A DNA stretch of 64,000 bases from Arthrobacter sp. StoSoilB20 (GTDB taxonomy: Bacteria; Actinomycetota; Actinomycetes; Actinomycetales; Micrococcaceae), in the NCBI RefSeq assembly GCF_019977295.1, contig NZ_AP024651.1, positions 744,001-808,000 of the forward strand, given 5' to 3'. This document shows, piece after piece, positions 55,674-63,775 of the stretch (positions are counted from its first letter, which is position 1; every line of letters begins with the position of its first letter). A program made the position numbers and the translations under genes. The notes under the pieces were generated by a model. It worked only from the letters and a program-made list of their open reading frames with translations. It did no database searches and had not been told where the DNA came from.

Positions 55674-56669
55674 CTAACCGTGCAGCGCCCGGTACGCGGC
55701 CTGCGCTGCCGGATGCAAGGGCACGCCGGCGGTGTTAATCAAGGTTTCCGGGCTAAGGAACTGAACGCCCGTGCTGGATTTCGGAACCAGGTCCTGTGCT
55801 TGCTCCACCAGGAGTTCAACGGTCTGCCGGACAACATGATCGGCCAGGTCCTTGCGGCACAGGAGCAGGTTGGCCACCCCGACGGTCCACACAGCGGGAG
55901 CGGTTCCGTAGCTGCCGGCGGGGATGAGGACACGGTCGTAGAAGAACCCCGAATTGCCCCGAGTCGCGGGAATGAGCTCGGAAAGGTCCAGGAGCCGCAC
56001 GCCAAAATCCTGCGCCGCGGCGGCTATGGGAGCAGTGGGAACACCCCCGGACTGGATCATCACATCGATGGAACGGTCCTTCAGCGACGCCAGGGCATGG
56101 TTCAAACCGAGGTTGACCTGCTGCATGGCGCGGCCCGGGTCGGACAGTCCGGCCGCGGCGATGATTCGCCCGGCCGTCAGTGTGGTTCCCGAGCCCACTT
56201 CGCCGACGGCGGCAGTCTTCCCGGCGAGGTCGGCAAAAGTACGGATCCCGCTGTCCTCCCGGACGATGCAGTGGACATAGTTCTGATACACCTTTCCCAG
56301 CGCCACGAGCTGCCCGGCGTCAGTGCCGGCGGGGGAGGTTTGAGCGCGGGCTGTGTCCTGCGCGGCGGCGTCCGCGAGCGCGATCGCCAACGTGGCCTCC
56401 CCGGAGAGGACCCTTTGGATGTTCTCCAAACTTCCGCCGGTGGTTTGCGCCACGGCCCTTTCAGCCACCCCTTCCCGCTGCAGCAGGTGGGCCAGGAGGG
56501 TGGCAAATTCCAGATAAAAGCCGCCCGATTCGCCACCGGCGACCGTGATTTCCTGTGGCCGGTCCTCTGTGGTGCAGCCGGCTGTTGCTGCGAGCAGGGC
56601 GCCACCGAGCCCCAGAGTGACGGCGGTTTTGAGGGCGTTCCGCCTCGATACTGCAGCTGGATCAGGCAT
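55674..56669 (-). CDS. TAXI-family TRAP solute-binding protein (lone, no TRAP permease)
   Basis: 331 residues. SRRNALKTAVTLGLGGALLAATAGC: twin-arginine-like then lipobox (Cys about 32), so a cell-surface lipoprotein. TAXI signature GGESGGFYLEFATLLAHLL near 45 and GSGTTLTAGRIIAAAGL near 158. It overlaps the sensor kinase gene by 8 bases and no TRAP membrane subunit is in the window, which suggests it presents ligand to that kinase rather than to a transporter. Confidence 0.89.
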   Translation of the reverse strand: MPDPAAVSRRNALKTAVTLGLGGALLAATAGCTTEDRPQEITVAGGESGGFYLEFATLLAHLLQREGVAERAVAQTTGGSLENIQRVLSGEATLAIALADAAAQDTARAQTSPAGTDAGQLVALGKVYQNYVHCIVREDSGIRTFADLAGKTAAVGEVGSGTTLTAGRIIAAAGLSDPGRAMQQVNLGLNHALASLKDRSIDVMIQSGGVPTAPIAAAAQDFGVRLLDLSELIPATRGNSGFFYDRVLIPAGSYGTAPAVWTVGVANLLLCRKDLADHVVRQTVELLVEQAQDLVPKSSTGVQFLSPETLINTAGVPLHPAAQAAYRALHG

Positions 56670-58077
56670 GCGAACCGTCCCCCGGCCGCGCGAATTCCAG
56701 ACGGGCCATCAAGCCGTGGGGACTTCGGGTTTCCAGGACCAGCCGCGCCCCGTTGGCTTCGGCCAACCTTTCCACGATGGTCATGCCCAGGCCGTTGCCT
56801 GGAATTTTGCTGTGCTGCGGAGCCCGCCAGAACCTGGTGGTGGAGGCAACCAGTTGATCGGCTGGGAGGCCGGGACCGTCGTCGGAAATCTCGACGGCGG
56901 TGCCTCCTTGCGCCGGCCGGGTCGCCACGCTGATGCGGGCCCCGGGGGCGTACTTGATGGCGTTGGCGAGGAGTTCCCCGACCATGTGTGCGAGCTCGTC
57001 GGGATCGCAGACGATCTGGCTTTCGGGCGCAGGGCCTTCCAGGGTGAGCTCCGAACCGGCGCGGCGGGCAGCCGGCGCAGCCCTCTCCACTTCACCCTGC
57101 AGGACCGGGTAGGGATCGATGACGGACAGGCGTTTATGCTCGGATTCAGGCGACTCACGGGCAGATCCTTCAGAGGCGCGGTGTTCGGCGGTAGCCAGCT
57201 TCAGCACGCCGTCGAGCATTTCCTCCACCCGCTCAAGTTCGGCCACGACGCCGGCCGCCGCTTCCTTCTCCGGCGCAGACCGCAGGGCGAGCTGCAGCAG
57301 GTCGACCCGGAGCCGGAGTGCACCCACCGGGTTCCGGAGCTGATGTGAAGTATCGGCAATGAGCCGGCGCTGGGACTCCATGCTCTGGGTGACGGTCGCG
57401 GCCATGGCCGTGAAGGACCGGCTCAGCTCGCGAAGCTCGGGCGGGCCGGCCTCGGGCAGCTGACTGGTTTTGCCGGTGGCTTCGAGCTCATGGACTGCCT
57501 TGCCCAGCCGGTGGACCGGGCGCAAAACCCAGGCCGTGATACGCGCGGCGGCCAGCAGGAGCAGCGCCCCCAGCGCCACGGCAGCAAGCACGACGACGAG
57601 CCAACGCTCCCGTAGTTTCTGCCGGGCGGCATCGAGGTTGACTTCAAGAACCACCTCGCCGAGTACCTGGCTGGCTGTTCCGAACGACCTGGAGATGAAA
57701 TCGTTGCCGGTGCCGAAGGCGCGGACCGGATTCAGGGTGGTGTCACTGAGGTTCAGGCTCGCCCGGTTGAGCGCGTCCCTGACCTCGGGTTGGTCCTCGC
57801 TGAGGTCCCCTGACCGGAGGGTTTTCTCCTGGAGGCGGATCAGGAGTCCTTCACCATAAAGCTCGGAGTACCGGTCCATTTCCCGCTGGAGTTGGGTGGT
57901 GTTGTTGTCCTCGGCGGCGTCGCTGGCGAGCTGGGCGAAGCGGTTGAGGGCGGCCACCCGGTTGATTTGCAGCTCCTGGGTGAGCTCGCGGCCGGCAGAT
58001 GTGAGGATCACGCTGGACACCGTTGCCACAATGATCACTACCAGCAGGCTCAGGATGCCAAGGACCCGGACTTTCAC
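56662..58077 (-). CDS. Sensor histidine kinase, TctE-type
   Basis: 471 residues. Helices at 7-26 and 160-182 flank a sensor of about 130 residues; HAMP at about 183-235; phospho-acceptor His245 in DTSHQLRNP; N-box GELLANAIKYA and G-boxes DDGPGLP, GNGLGMTIV. ATGA overlap with the response regulator. With the TAXI protein it probably detects a small organic acid and controls the MFS gene upstream. Confidence 0.92.
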   Translation of the reverse strand: MKVRVLGILSLLVVIIVATVSSVILTSAGRELTQELQINRVAALNRFAQLASDAAEDNNTTQLQREMDRYSELYGEGLLIRLQEKTLRSGDLSEDQPEVRDALNRASLNLSDTTLNPVRAFGTGNDFISRSFGTASQVLGEVVLEVNLDAARQKLRERWLVVVLAAVALGALLLLAAARITAWVLRPVHRLGKAVHELEATGKTSQLPEAGPPELRELSRSFTAMAATVTQSMESQRRLIADTSHQLRNPVGALRLRVDLLQLALRSAPEKEAAAGVVAELERVEEMLDGVLKLATAEHRASEGSARESPESEHKRLSVIDPYPVLQGEVERAAPAARRAGSELTLEGPAPESQIVCDPDELAHMVGELLANAIKYAPGARISVATRPAQGGTAVEISDDGPGLPADQLVASTTRFWRAPQHSKIPGNGLGMTIVERLAEANGARLVLETRSPHGLMARLEFARPGDGSHA

Positions 58078-58736
58078 GGCTGTTCAACCCGGTAGCCGAC
58101 GCCCCGGACGTTGATGATGAAGCCGGGAAGTTGGAGCTTGGACCTCAATCCTGTGAGGTGTACGTCCAAGGATCTGGAATGCGCCAGGAATGCGTCACCC
58201 CACAGTGCGTCCAGGATTTGCTCACGGGTCACCACTGACCCTGCGTTCCTGACCAAGAGGCTGAGGAGGTCGAATTCGGTTGCTGTGAGGGCGAGCTCTT
58301 TGTTGCTGACTGATGCGACGCGGCGGTCGAGGTCCACTTCCAGTTCCCCGAGAACTATGGTGTGTGGAGCTTCGGGCCCCAAGCGGTTGGTGCGACGCGT
58401 CACTGCCTCGATTCGGGCGAGCAATTCCACCAGCTTCACGGGTTTGACCAGATAGTCATCAGCCCCGGACCGCAGGCCCAGCACCACGCTGCGTTCGTCG
58501 TCGCGCGCGGTCAGGATCAGGATGGGGATCTGGGTGACCTGGCGGAGTTTGCGCAGCACATCCAAACCATCAAGGTCCGGGAGGCCAAGGTCCAGCAGGA
58601 TCACCTCGTGCTGCCGGTGCGCCAGGAGTGCGTCCTCTCCCCGGGACACCCGTGTGTGTTTGTGCCCGGCCGAGGCTACGGCTGCGCTCAAGGCCGACGC
58701 CATGGCGTCGTCATCCTCGACGATGAGCACGTGCAC
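58074..58736 (-). CDS. Response regulator, OmpR/TctD-type
   Basis: 220 residues. Receiver with Asp49 in VILLDLGLPDLDG and a winged-helix DNA-binding domain (LTATEFDLLSLLVRNAGSVVTREQILDALWG, about 149-179; DVHLTGLRSKL). First of the three-gene unit with the kinase and TAXI protein; the MFS permease lies 154 bp upstream on the same strand. Confidence 0.92.
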   Translation of the reverse strand: MHVLIVEDDDAMASALSAAVASAGHKHTRVSRGEDALLAHRQHEVILLDLGLPDLDGLDVLRKLRQVTQIPILILTARDDERSVVLGLRSGADDYLVKPVKLVELLARIEAVTRRTNRLGPEAPHTIVLGELEVDLDRRVASVSNKELALTATEFDLLSLLVRNAGSVVTREQILDALWGDAFLAHSRSLDVHLTGLRSKLQLPGFIINVRGVGYRVEQP

Positions 58737-58818
58737 TGTCCTGGGTTCCTTTGGCTTGATGGTGTCGGTGCGGGGGTCGCTATGGGTGGTTCATGCGGGG
58801 TTCGCTACTAGAGCTTAA

Positions 58819-58881
58819 CGTTGTGAGGCCCGCCCTGCGCCCTTCGGAGTAGCCAAAGTGTGCAGAACGGGCCTCGCAACG
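58819..58881. terminator. Inverted repeat between the MFS gene and the two-component operon
   Basis: CGTTGTGAGGCCCG (58819-58832) pairs with CGGGCCTCGCAACG (58868-58881), one mismatch, 35-base loop. It ends just downstream of the MFS stop, so it marks the boundary of the two units. Confidence 0.65.
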
Positions 58882-58889
58882 CACCCAGG

Positions 58890-60284
58890 TCAGGCGTCGA
58901 CGCGATCCTTCGCGCCGCCGTCGTCCGCTGCGCCCTTCGCAACCCAGGCATGGCCCTGCTCAGTATCCAAGTGCGTGGCCTTCTTGTTCTTCAGCGCGAA
59001 GATGTACACCAGCAGCGAGATGAAAATGGCCGCCGTGACATACGTGAAGAACATGTCCACCTGGCCCGACTTCTGCAGAGCTGCGCCGATCAGCGGGACC
59101 GTGCCGCCGAACAGCGAGTTGGCAATGGCGTAGCCGAGCCCCACGCCAAGCGCACGGATGGATGCCGGGAACAGTTCAGCCTTCACCAACGCATTGATGG
59201 ACGTGTAACCACCAACCATCAGGAGCCCACCCATCATCAGCAGGAAAGCGATGAAGGGATCCTTGGTGCCGGCCAGCGTGGAGAGCAGCGGCCAAGTGAA
59301 CAGCACCCCTGTCACACCAAACCAGACCAGGAGCGGCTTCCGGCCGATCTTGTCAGAGAGCATGCCGTACACAGGCTGCAGCAGCATGAAGATGAACAGC
59401 GCCCAGAAGTTGATGACGGAAGTGTCGGTCTTGGCGATGCCGGAAGTATCGTTCATGAACTTCAGGATGAAGTTGGTGTACGTGTAGAACGCCACCGTGC
59501 CGCCCAAAGTGATGCCGATGCAGATGAGCAGCGGCTTCCAGTGCTTGGTGAACAGCAGCTTCAAGGTGCCTGGCTGTGCCTCGCCCTCAACCTTGACGTG
59601 TGCAGCACGGAGCTGATCTGCGGAGAGCGTCTCTTCCATGGAGCGGCGCAGCCAAAGAACAACCAGCGCAGCGACGCCGCCAATGGCGAACGGAATCCGC
59701 CAACCCCATGCAGTGAGGTCTTCCTTGCTCATGGTGTTCTGCAGGATCACCAGCACCAAGAGGGCAAGCATTTGCCCGCCGATCAACGTGACGTACTGGA
59801 AACTGGAGAAGAAACCACGCCGCTTGGCCGTCGCGGCCTCGGACATGTAAGTGGCACTCGTGCCGTACTCGCCGCCCACGGAGAAGCCCTGCACACAGCG
59901 GATGAACACCAGCAGGATCAAGGCCCACAAGCCGATCACGTCCTGCGTCGGCAAGACGGCGATGGCGAACGAGCCCGCCGACATCATGGTCACACTCAGC
60001 GTCAGTGCAGCTTTGCGGCCCTTCCGATCGGCGTAACGGCCGAAGAACCAGCTTCCGATCGGACGCATGAGGAACGACGTCGAAAAGACAGCCATCGCCT
60101 CAAGCCCGGCCTGGAGATCGTCCGAGGAGTTGAAGAAGTGCGACTGGAAATACGCCGCGAAAACGGTATAGACGTAAAGGTCGAACCACTCCACGAGGTT
60201 GCCCGCGGAGCCCTTGAGGATGTTGCTCACGGCCTTGCGTGTCTGGGCGGCTTCGCTCAGGGGCGCAGCTTGTTGGGTGCTCAT
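58890..60284 (-). CDS. MFS transporter, metabolite:H+ symporter (KgtP/CitA-like) family
   Basis: 464 residues from the ATG at 60284 (AGGAAGG 7 bases upstream); longer frames to 60380 begin in poor sequence. Signature GSAGNLVEWFDLYVYTVFAAYFQSHFF at the first helix and FGRYADRKGRKAALTLS motif A are those of the MHS group (alpha-ketoglutarate, citrate, shikimate, proline). Likely imports a di- or tricarboxylate under control of the downstream two-component system. Confidence 0.9.
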   Translation of the reverse strand: MSTQQAAPLSEAAQTRKAVSNILKGSAGNLVEWFDLYVYTVFAAYFQSHFFNSSDDLQAGLEAMAVFSTSFLMRPIGSWFFGRYADRKGRKAALTLSVTMMSAGSFAIAVLPTQDVIGLWALILLVFIRCVQGFSVGGEYGTSATYMSEAATAKRRGFFSSFQYVTLIGGQMLALLVLVILQNTMSKEDLTAWGWRIPFAIGGVAALVVLWLRRSMEETLSADQLRAAHVKVEGEAQPGTLKLLFTKHWKPLLICIGITLGGTVAFYTYTNFILKFMNDTSGIAKTDTSVINFWALFIFMLLQPVYGMLSDKIGRKPLLVWFGVTGVLFTWPLLSTLAGTKDPFIAFLLMMGGLLMVGGYTSINALVKAELFPASIRALGVGLGYAIANSLFGGTVPLIGAALQKSGQVDMFFTYVTAAIFISLLVYIFALKNKKATHLDTEQGHAWVAKGAADDGGAKDRVDA

Positions 60285-60541
60285 CAATGAACCTTCCTGG
60301 ACGGCAGCGTTTTGCCGCGGCCGTGTCTTGCATGAGTTCGTTCTGTCCATGAAGCGGGTGCTCATGGCGTCCTTGCGCATGGCTCTTCGTCGACTAAGAA
60401 AGGTCCTCCAAGGTGAAAGAGGACATGTTCCAAACTATGGGTGATGCACGGCACAGCCCTAGCCTGGAAGGGATTTCCTAACACTTCCTTAGGTTTTCGG
60501 CTGGGGTGGGGGCGGTTTCGGAGTCGGCGTTAGAGCTGGAC

Positions 60542-60694
60542 TTGCGTCTGACCGGCCTTGCGTCCGGACCGGGCTTGCGTCTGGACCGGGCTTGCGTCTG
60601 GACCGGGCTTGCGTCTGGACCGGGCTTGCGCCTGGACCGGGCTTGCGTCTGGACGGGGTGTTGTGTCTGGACCGGGCTTGCGTCTGGAAGGCTC
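60542..60694. repeat. Tandem 17-bp repeat, about nine copies
   Basis: TTGCGTCTGGACCGGGC repeats with starts near 60542, 60558, 60575, 60592, 60609, 60626, 60643, 60661 and 60678. It lies 5' of the MFS gene, next to the 32-bp array. The 815-bp gap 60285-61098 is otherwise gene-free. Confidence 0.85.
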
Positions 60695-60751
60695 GACGGC
60701 GGTGGTCGGCCAGCGGCCTGTCGTCACCGCCGCCCCGTGGTCGCTTTGCCG

Positions 60752-61062
60752 ACGCTCGCTCACATCCCCGGTGTTGGGATCGATCGCTCTCTCACATCCC
60801 CCCGGTTTGGGTGCGTCGCTCCTTCACATCCCCTTGGTTTGGGTGCGTCGCTCTTTCACATCCCCTTGGTTTGGGTGCGTCGCTCTTTCACATCCCCTTG
60901 GTTTGGGTGCGTCGCTCCTTCACATCCCCCGGTGTTGGGGTGCGTCGCTCTTTCGCATCCCCCGGTGTTGGGGTGCGTCGCTCTTTCGCATCCCCTTGGT
61001 TTGGGTGCGTCGCTCTTTCGCATCCCCTTGGTTGGGGTGCGTCGCTCTCTCAGGTCCCCGCG
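60752..61062. repeat. Tandem array, 10 copies of a 32-33 bp unit (CACATCCCC core)
   Basis: CACATCCCC or CGCATCCCC starts at 60761, 60793, 60825, 60857, 60889, 60921, 60954, 60987, 61019 and (CAGGTCCCC) 61051. The unit reads GGTTTGGGTGCGTCGCTCTTT between cores. Same period and CGCTC...CACATCCCC core as the array at 48532. Confidence 0.92.
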
Positions 61063-61098
61063 CTGGGGATCCACAGGTTTCGATGAGTCAAAGGCGAA

Positions 61099-61554
61099 CT
61101 ACACGATAAGCGTGGACGCTTCGTTGATGCGCACGAGCTTCCACGCGGCGAGGCGGCCAACACCGGCTGCCAGAGCAATTGACGACGAGAAGAGAATCGC
61201 ACCAGTCGATGAAAGTCCCCCAAAAGGGACGCACATGAGCAAGGCTCCGCCGAAAAACACGGAAACGTGAACCCACTGATTCCGGACAGGACGCAGGACC
61301 ACGCCGAGAAGGGCCCCTACCGCCGCGCCGATTGCCCAGGCCGGGAGCAGGCTGTAAACGAAGAAAATAATGGCCCATCCCGGTGCTTGGATTCCCCAAA
61401 ATACGCAAAAGGTGACGTGCGCTATGGCGATTCCCGTGGCCAGCCCCTTGCCGCCGAGTACTACCCGGTCCCTGGACGCGTACCGCCACCCGGCCGCGGT
61501 GTGTGGCCTCGCAAGCCCGTACTCGTCCTCGTCGGTCCATGGTTCCTGGTTCAT
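61099..61554 (-). CDS. Small integral membrane protein of unknown function
   Basis: 151 residues from the ATG at 61554 with GGAGG 5 bases upstream. Charged N-terminus MNQEPWTDEDEYGLARPH, then about four hydrophobic segments (GKGLATGIAIAHVTFCVFWGI, WAIIFFVYSLLPAWAIGAAV, VSVFFGGALLMCVPFGGL, ILFSSSIALAAGVGRLAAW). No named domain recognised. The longer frame to 61863 translates repeat DNA and was rejected. Confidence 0.75.
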   Translation of the reverse strand: MNQEPWTDEDEYGLARPHTAAGWRYASRDRVVLGGKGLATGIAIAHVTFCVFWGIQAPGWAIIFFVYSLLPAWAIGAAVGALLGVVLRPVRNQWVHVSVFFGGALLMCVPFGGLSSTGAILFSSSIALAAGVGRLAAWKLVRINEASTLIV

Positions 61555-61727
61555 AAGTACCTCCAAGTGAGGGGAGAGGGGATCGGCTGAGGCGCCGATC
61601 ATATGAGAGACGGTTTGGCTAAAGGCTCGATTAGCAGACCGATGGTTGTCCGTTGATGTGGACGAGCTTCCAGATGCCAGGCGGTCGGTACCGGCTGCGA
61701 GCGCGATGGAGATCGGCAGTCCCCGAG

Positions 61728-61807
61728 GATGTGCGAGAGGGTTGGGGCTGGAGGGGTAATCATGTGCGAGAGGGTTTGGGCTGGAGGGGTGGTCATCTGC
61801 GAGAGGG
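61728..61807. repeat. Short array, three 33-bp units, minus orientation
   Basis: GATGTGCGAG, CATGTGCGAG and CATCTGCGAG start at 61728, 61761 and 61794, each followed by AGGG and a GGCTGGAGGGG stretch. On the minus strand this reads CTCTCGCACATC, a variant of the CTC-CACATCCCC core. A lone relative is near 61600 (ATATGAGAGACGG). The array overlaps the end of the epimerase gene slightly. Confidence 0.6.
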
Positions 61808-62704
61808 TCTCGGCTGCCGATGCCCGATCTGGTTGAGGGCACCGGCCAGGGTTGGGTATTCAAACGCGAAGCCGGCGTCGAGCAACTTCCGAGGCTCCAC
61901 CCAGCGGCTCTTCAGCACCAGCTCGGTCTGGGTCCGGATGAGGACGGCTCCGGCCTCGAGCAGCCAGGCGGGCGTCGGAATTCCAAAAGGTACGCCCAAA
62001 CTCCTCCGGACCAGCGACATCAATTCGCGGTTGTCCACGGGGTAAGGCGTCGCCGCGTTCACAGGACCGGACAGCTCGGCGTGATCGTGAACGAACAGCA
62101 CCACGCGGTACAAGTCCTCCACATGGATCCAGCTGAACTTCTGCGTGCCGGGCCCCATATGCCCACCCAGACCCAACCGCGCAAGGTTGTGGAGGGGTTC
62201 CATGACGCCCCCGGCTCCCAACACAATGGCAATTCGAAGCGGCACTTTCCTTGTACGGGGAACACCGGCCGCCGCCAACTCGTCCTCCCATGCGCGGGCC
62301 ACGTCGACGGAGAACCCAGTACCCAACTCGCCCGAAGCCTCAGACTGCGGCTGGTCTTCAGCATGCCGGTAGATTGTGCCCGTACTCGAGTTGATCCATG
62401 TCCGGGGAGGTTCGGCACACGCAGCAACCGCCCGGCCCAACGCACGTGTCGTCAAAACCCGGGAGTCCAGAATCTCCCTCCGGTGCCGCTCGTCGTAACG
62501 GCAATTCACGGATCGTCCGGCGAGGTTCACCAGCAGTTCGACGCCGTTCAGCACCTTGGCGATAGCGCCGTCGTCGTCCCATTGTGCGTCAGCCGAGGCG
62601 TCCCGCCCAACCGTCCTGACATGCCAACCGTCAGCAATAAACCGCCGCGTGAAGTAGCTGCCAATGAACCCGCTAGCACCGGCGATCACCACAGTCCGCG
62701 GCAT
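61793..62704 (-). CDS. TIGR01777 family epimerase (SDR, SulA-like)
   Basis: 303 residues from the ATG at 62704, which overlaps the stop of the TetR gene by one base. VVIAGASGFIGSYFTRRFI is the NAD(P) motif; NLAGRSVNCRYDERHRREILDSR is the TIGR01777 signature. The C-terminal DUF1731-type FGIPTPAWLLEAGA is present. Function is unknown; coupling to a TetR gene suggests stress or lipid-linked control. Confidence 0.89.
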   Translation of the reverse strand: MPRTVVIAGASGFIGSYFTRRFIADGWHVRTVGRDASADAQWDDDGAIAKVLNGVELLVNLAGRSVNCRYDERHRREILDSRVLTTRALGRAVAACAEPPRTWINSSTGTIYRHAEDQPQSEASGELGTGFSVDVARAWEDELAAAGVPRTRKVPLRIAIVLGAGGVMEPLHNLARLGLGGHMGPGTQKFSWIHVEDLYRVVLFVHDHAELSGPVNAATPYPVDNRELMSLVRRSLGVPFGIPTPAWLLEAGAVLIRTQTELVLKSRWVEPRKLLDAGFAFEYPTLAGALNQIGHRQPRPSRR

Positions 62705-63366
62705 CACGAGTCTTCCTTGACGCTGCGCACGAGCCCCAGAACGTCGTCGAAGACTTTGCTGACTCCGGGGATTTTCGCCAGGGACAAGCCCCGAGCCAGA
62801 AGGGGAGCCGCGCCATCGATCAGCTTTCGCGTGCGGCGCTGCCCTTGGGAGCGGTCGTAGACCCAGAACAGTGCGACGCCCATGTACGCCAGCCACAACA
62901 ATTCGGGCAGATCCCCTCGCAGCTTCTTCGCGACGGCGGGCGAGGAACCTTCGACGGCGGACCGGAAGATCGCGAGCGAGGCCTCGCGGGCGGCGGTGGA
63001 AGCCTCGCCGAACGGGTTGACGGGCGACGTCGGCCGGATCGCCGTCGCGATGAAATCGGCACCGAACTGGTGGTAGGGCGCCATGACGTCGATGCCGGTG
63101 TGCAGCACTGCTTTCAGGCGGCCCCCGAGGTCGTGAACGCCTTCCAGTGCCTGTGCTGCAACGACTGCGTGCTCATCCTGTACCTGGAGGTAGAGCTCCT
63201 GGACGAGCTCATCTTTCGAGCCGAAGTAGTAATAGGCGTTCCCCACGGACACCCCGGCCTCCTGCGCGATGGCACGCATGGTGGTCTTTTCGAAGCCGAT
63301 CTCACGGAACATCTTCAGCGCGACGTCGGCTACCAGTTGGCGGGTTTGCTCACTCTTTGCTGCCAT
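62704..63366 (-). CDS. TetR family transcriptional regulator
   Basis: 220 residues from the ATG at 63366 (GAGGAG 8 bases upstream). HTH KMFREIGFEKTTMRAIAQEAGVSVGNAYYYFGSKDELVQELY (about 18-59). It is first in a two-gene unit with the epimerase, and two operator-like palindromes lie directly upstream, so it very likely represses itself and the epimerase. Confidence 0.9.
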   Translation of the reverse strand: MAAKSEQTRQLVADVALKMFREIGFEKTTMRAIAQEAGVSVGNAYYYFGSKDELVQELYLQVQDEHAVVAAQALEGVHDLGGRLKAVLHTGIDVMAPYHQFGADFIATAIRPTSPVNPFGEASTAAREASLAIFRSAVEGSSPAVAKKLRGDLPELLWLAYMGVALFWVYDRSQGQRRTRKLIDGAAPLLARGLSLAKIPGVSKVFDDVLGLVRSVKEDS

Positions 63367-63388
63367 GGAGTCGCTCCTCAGGAAGTTT

Positions 63389-63434
63389 TTGAACGTGTTC
63401 AAGTTTGAGTATGCCACATTTCTGAACGTGTTCA
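63389..63434. promoter_or_regulatory. Two TGAACGTGTTCA operators for the TetR regulator
   Basis: TTGAACGTGTTCAA (63389-63402) and TGAACGTGTTCA (63423-63434), perfect palindromes 34 bp apart. They fit the TNNAACNNGTTNNA pattern seen for KstR-like TetR proteins. Confidence 0.75.
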
Positions 63435-63440
63435 AAAGGT

Positions 63441-63660
63441 GATGTGAGTGAGCGTTGGGGGGATGCCCGGGGGAGGTGGATGAGGGTTGGTGGGGAAGCC
63501 CGGGGGAGGTGGATGAGGGTTGGTGGGGAAGCCCGGGGGAGGTGGATGAGGGTTGGTGGGGATGCCCGGGGGATGTGAGTGAGCGTTGGGGGGGATGCCC
63601 GGGGGAGGTGAGTGAGGGTTGGTGGGGATGCCCGGGGGATGTGAGTGAGCGCTGGCTGAA
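63441..63660. repeat. Tandem array, seven 32-33 bp units, minus orientation
   Basis: GATGTGAG or GAGGTGGA starts at 63441, 63473, 63506, 63539, 63572, 63605 and 63638. On the minus strand the core is CGCTCACTCACATCCCCC, the same as the arrays at 48532 and 60761. Between cores: GGGCATCCCCACCAACC. Purine-rich plus strand. Confidence 0.88.
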
Positions 63661-63775
63661 GGAGTGGGAGAATGGAACCGGTGCCGGGCCGGATGCCCCA
63701 CCAACCACAGTGCTAATACAGCGGGGCGCCCTTTCGGAAAGGAGCCTGCGCGAACCACTAAGAAATGGATGACCC

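Noticed and set aside
61555..61863. N-terminal extension of the membrane protein frame
   Set aside because: It translates the 33-bp repeat array; a strong GGAGG site supports the start at 61554.
63660..63775. preQ1 riboswitch before the queuosine transporter
   Set aside because: No recognisable preQ1 aptamer; only a short CCTTT/AAAGG stem near 63730.
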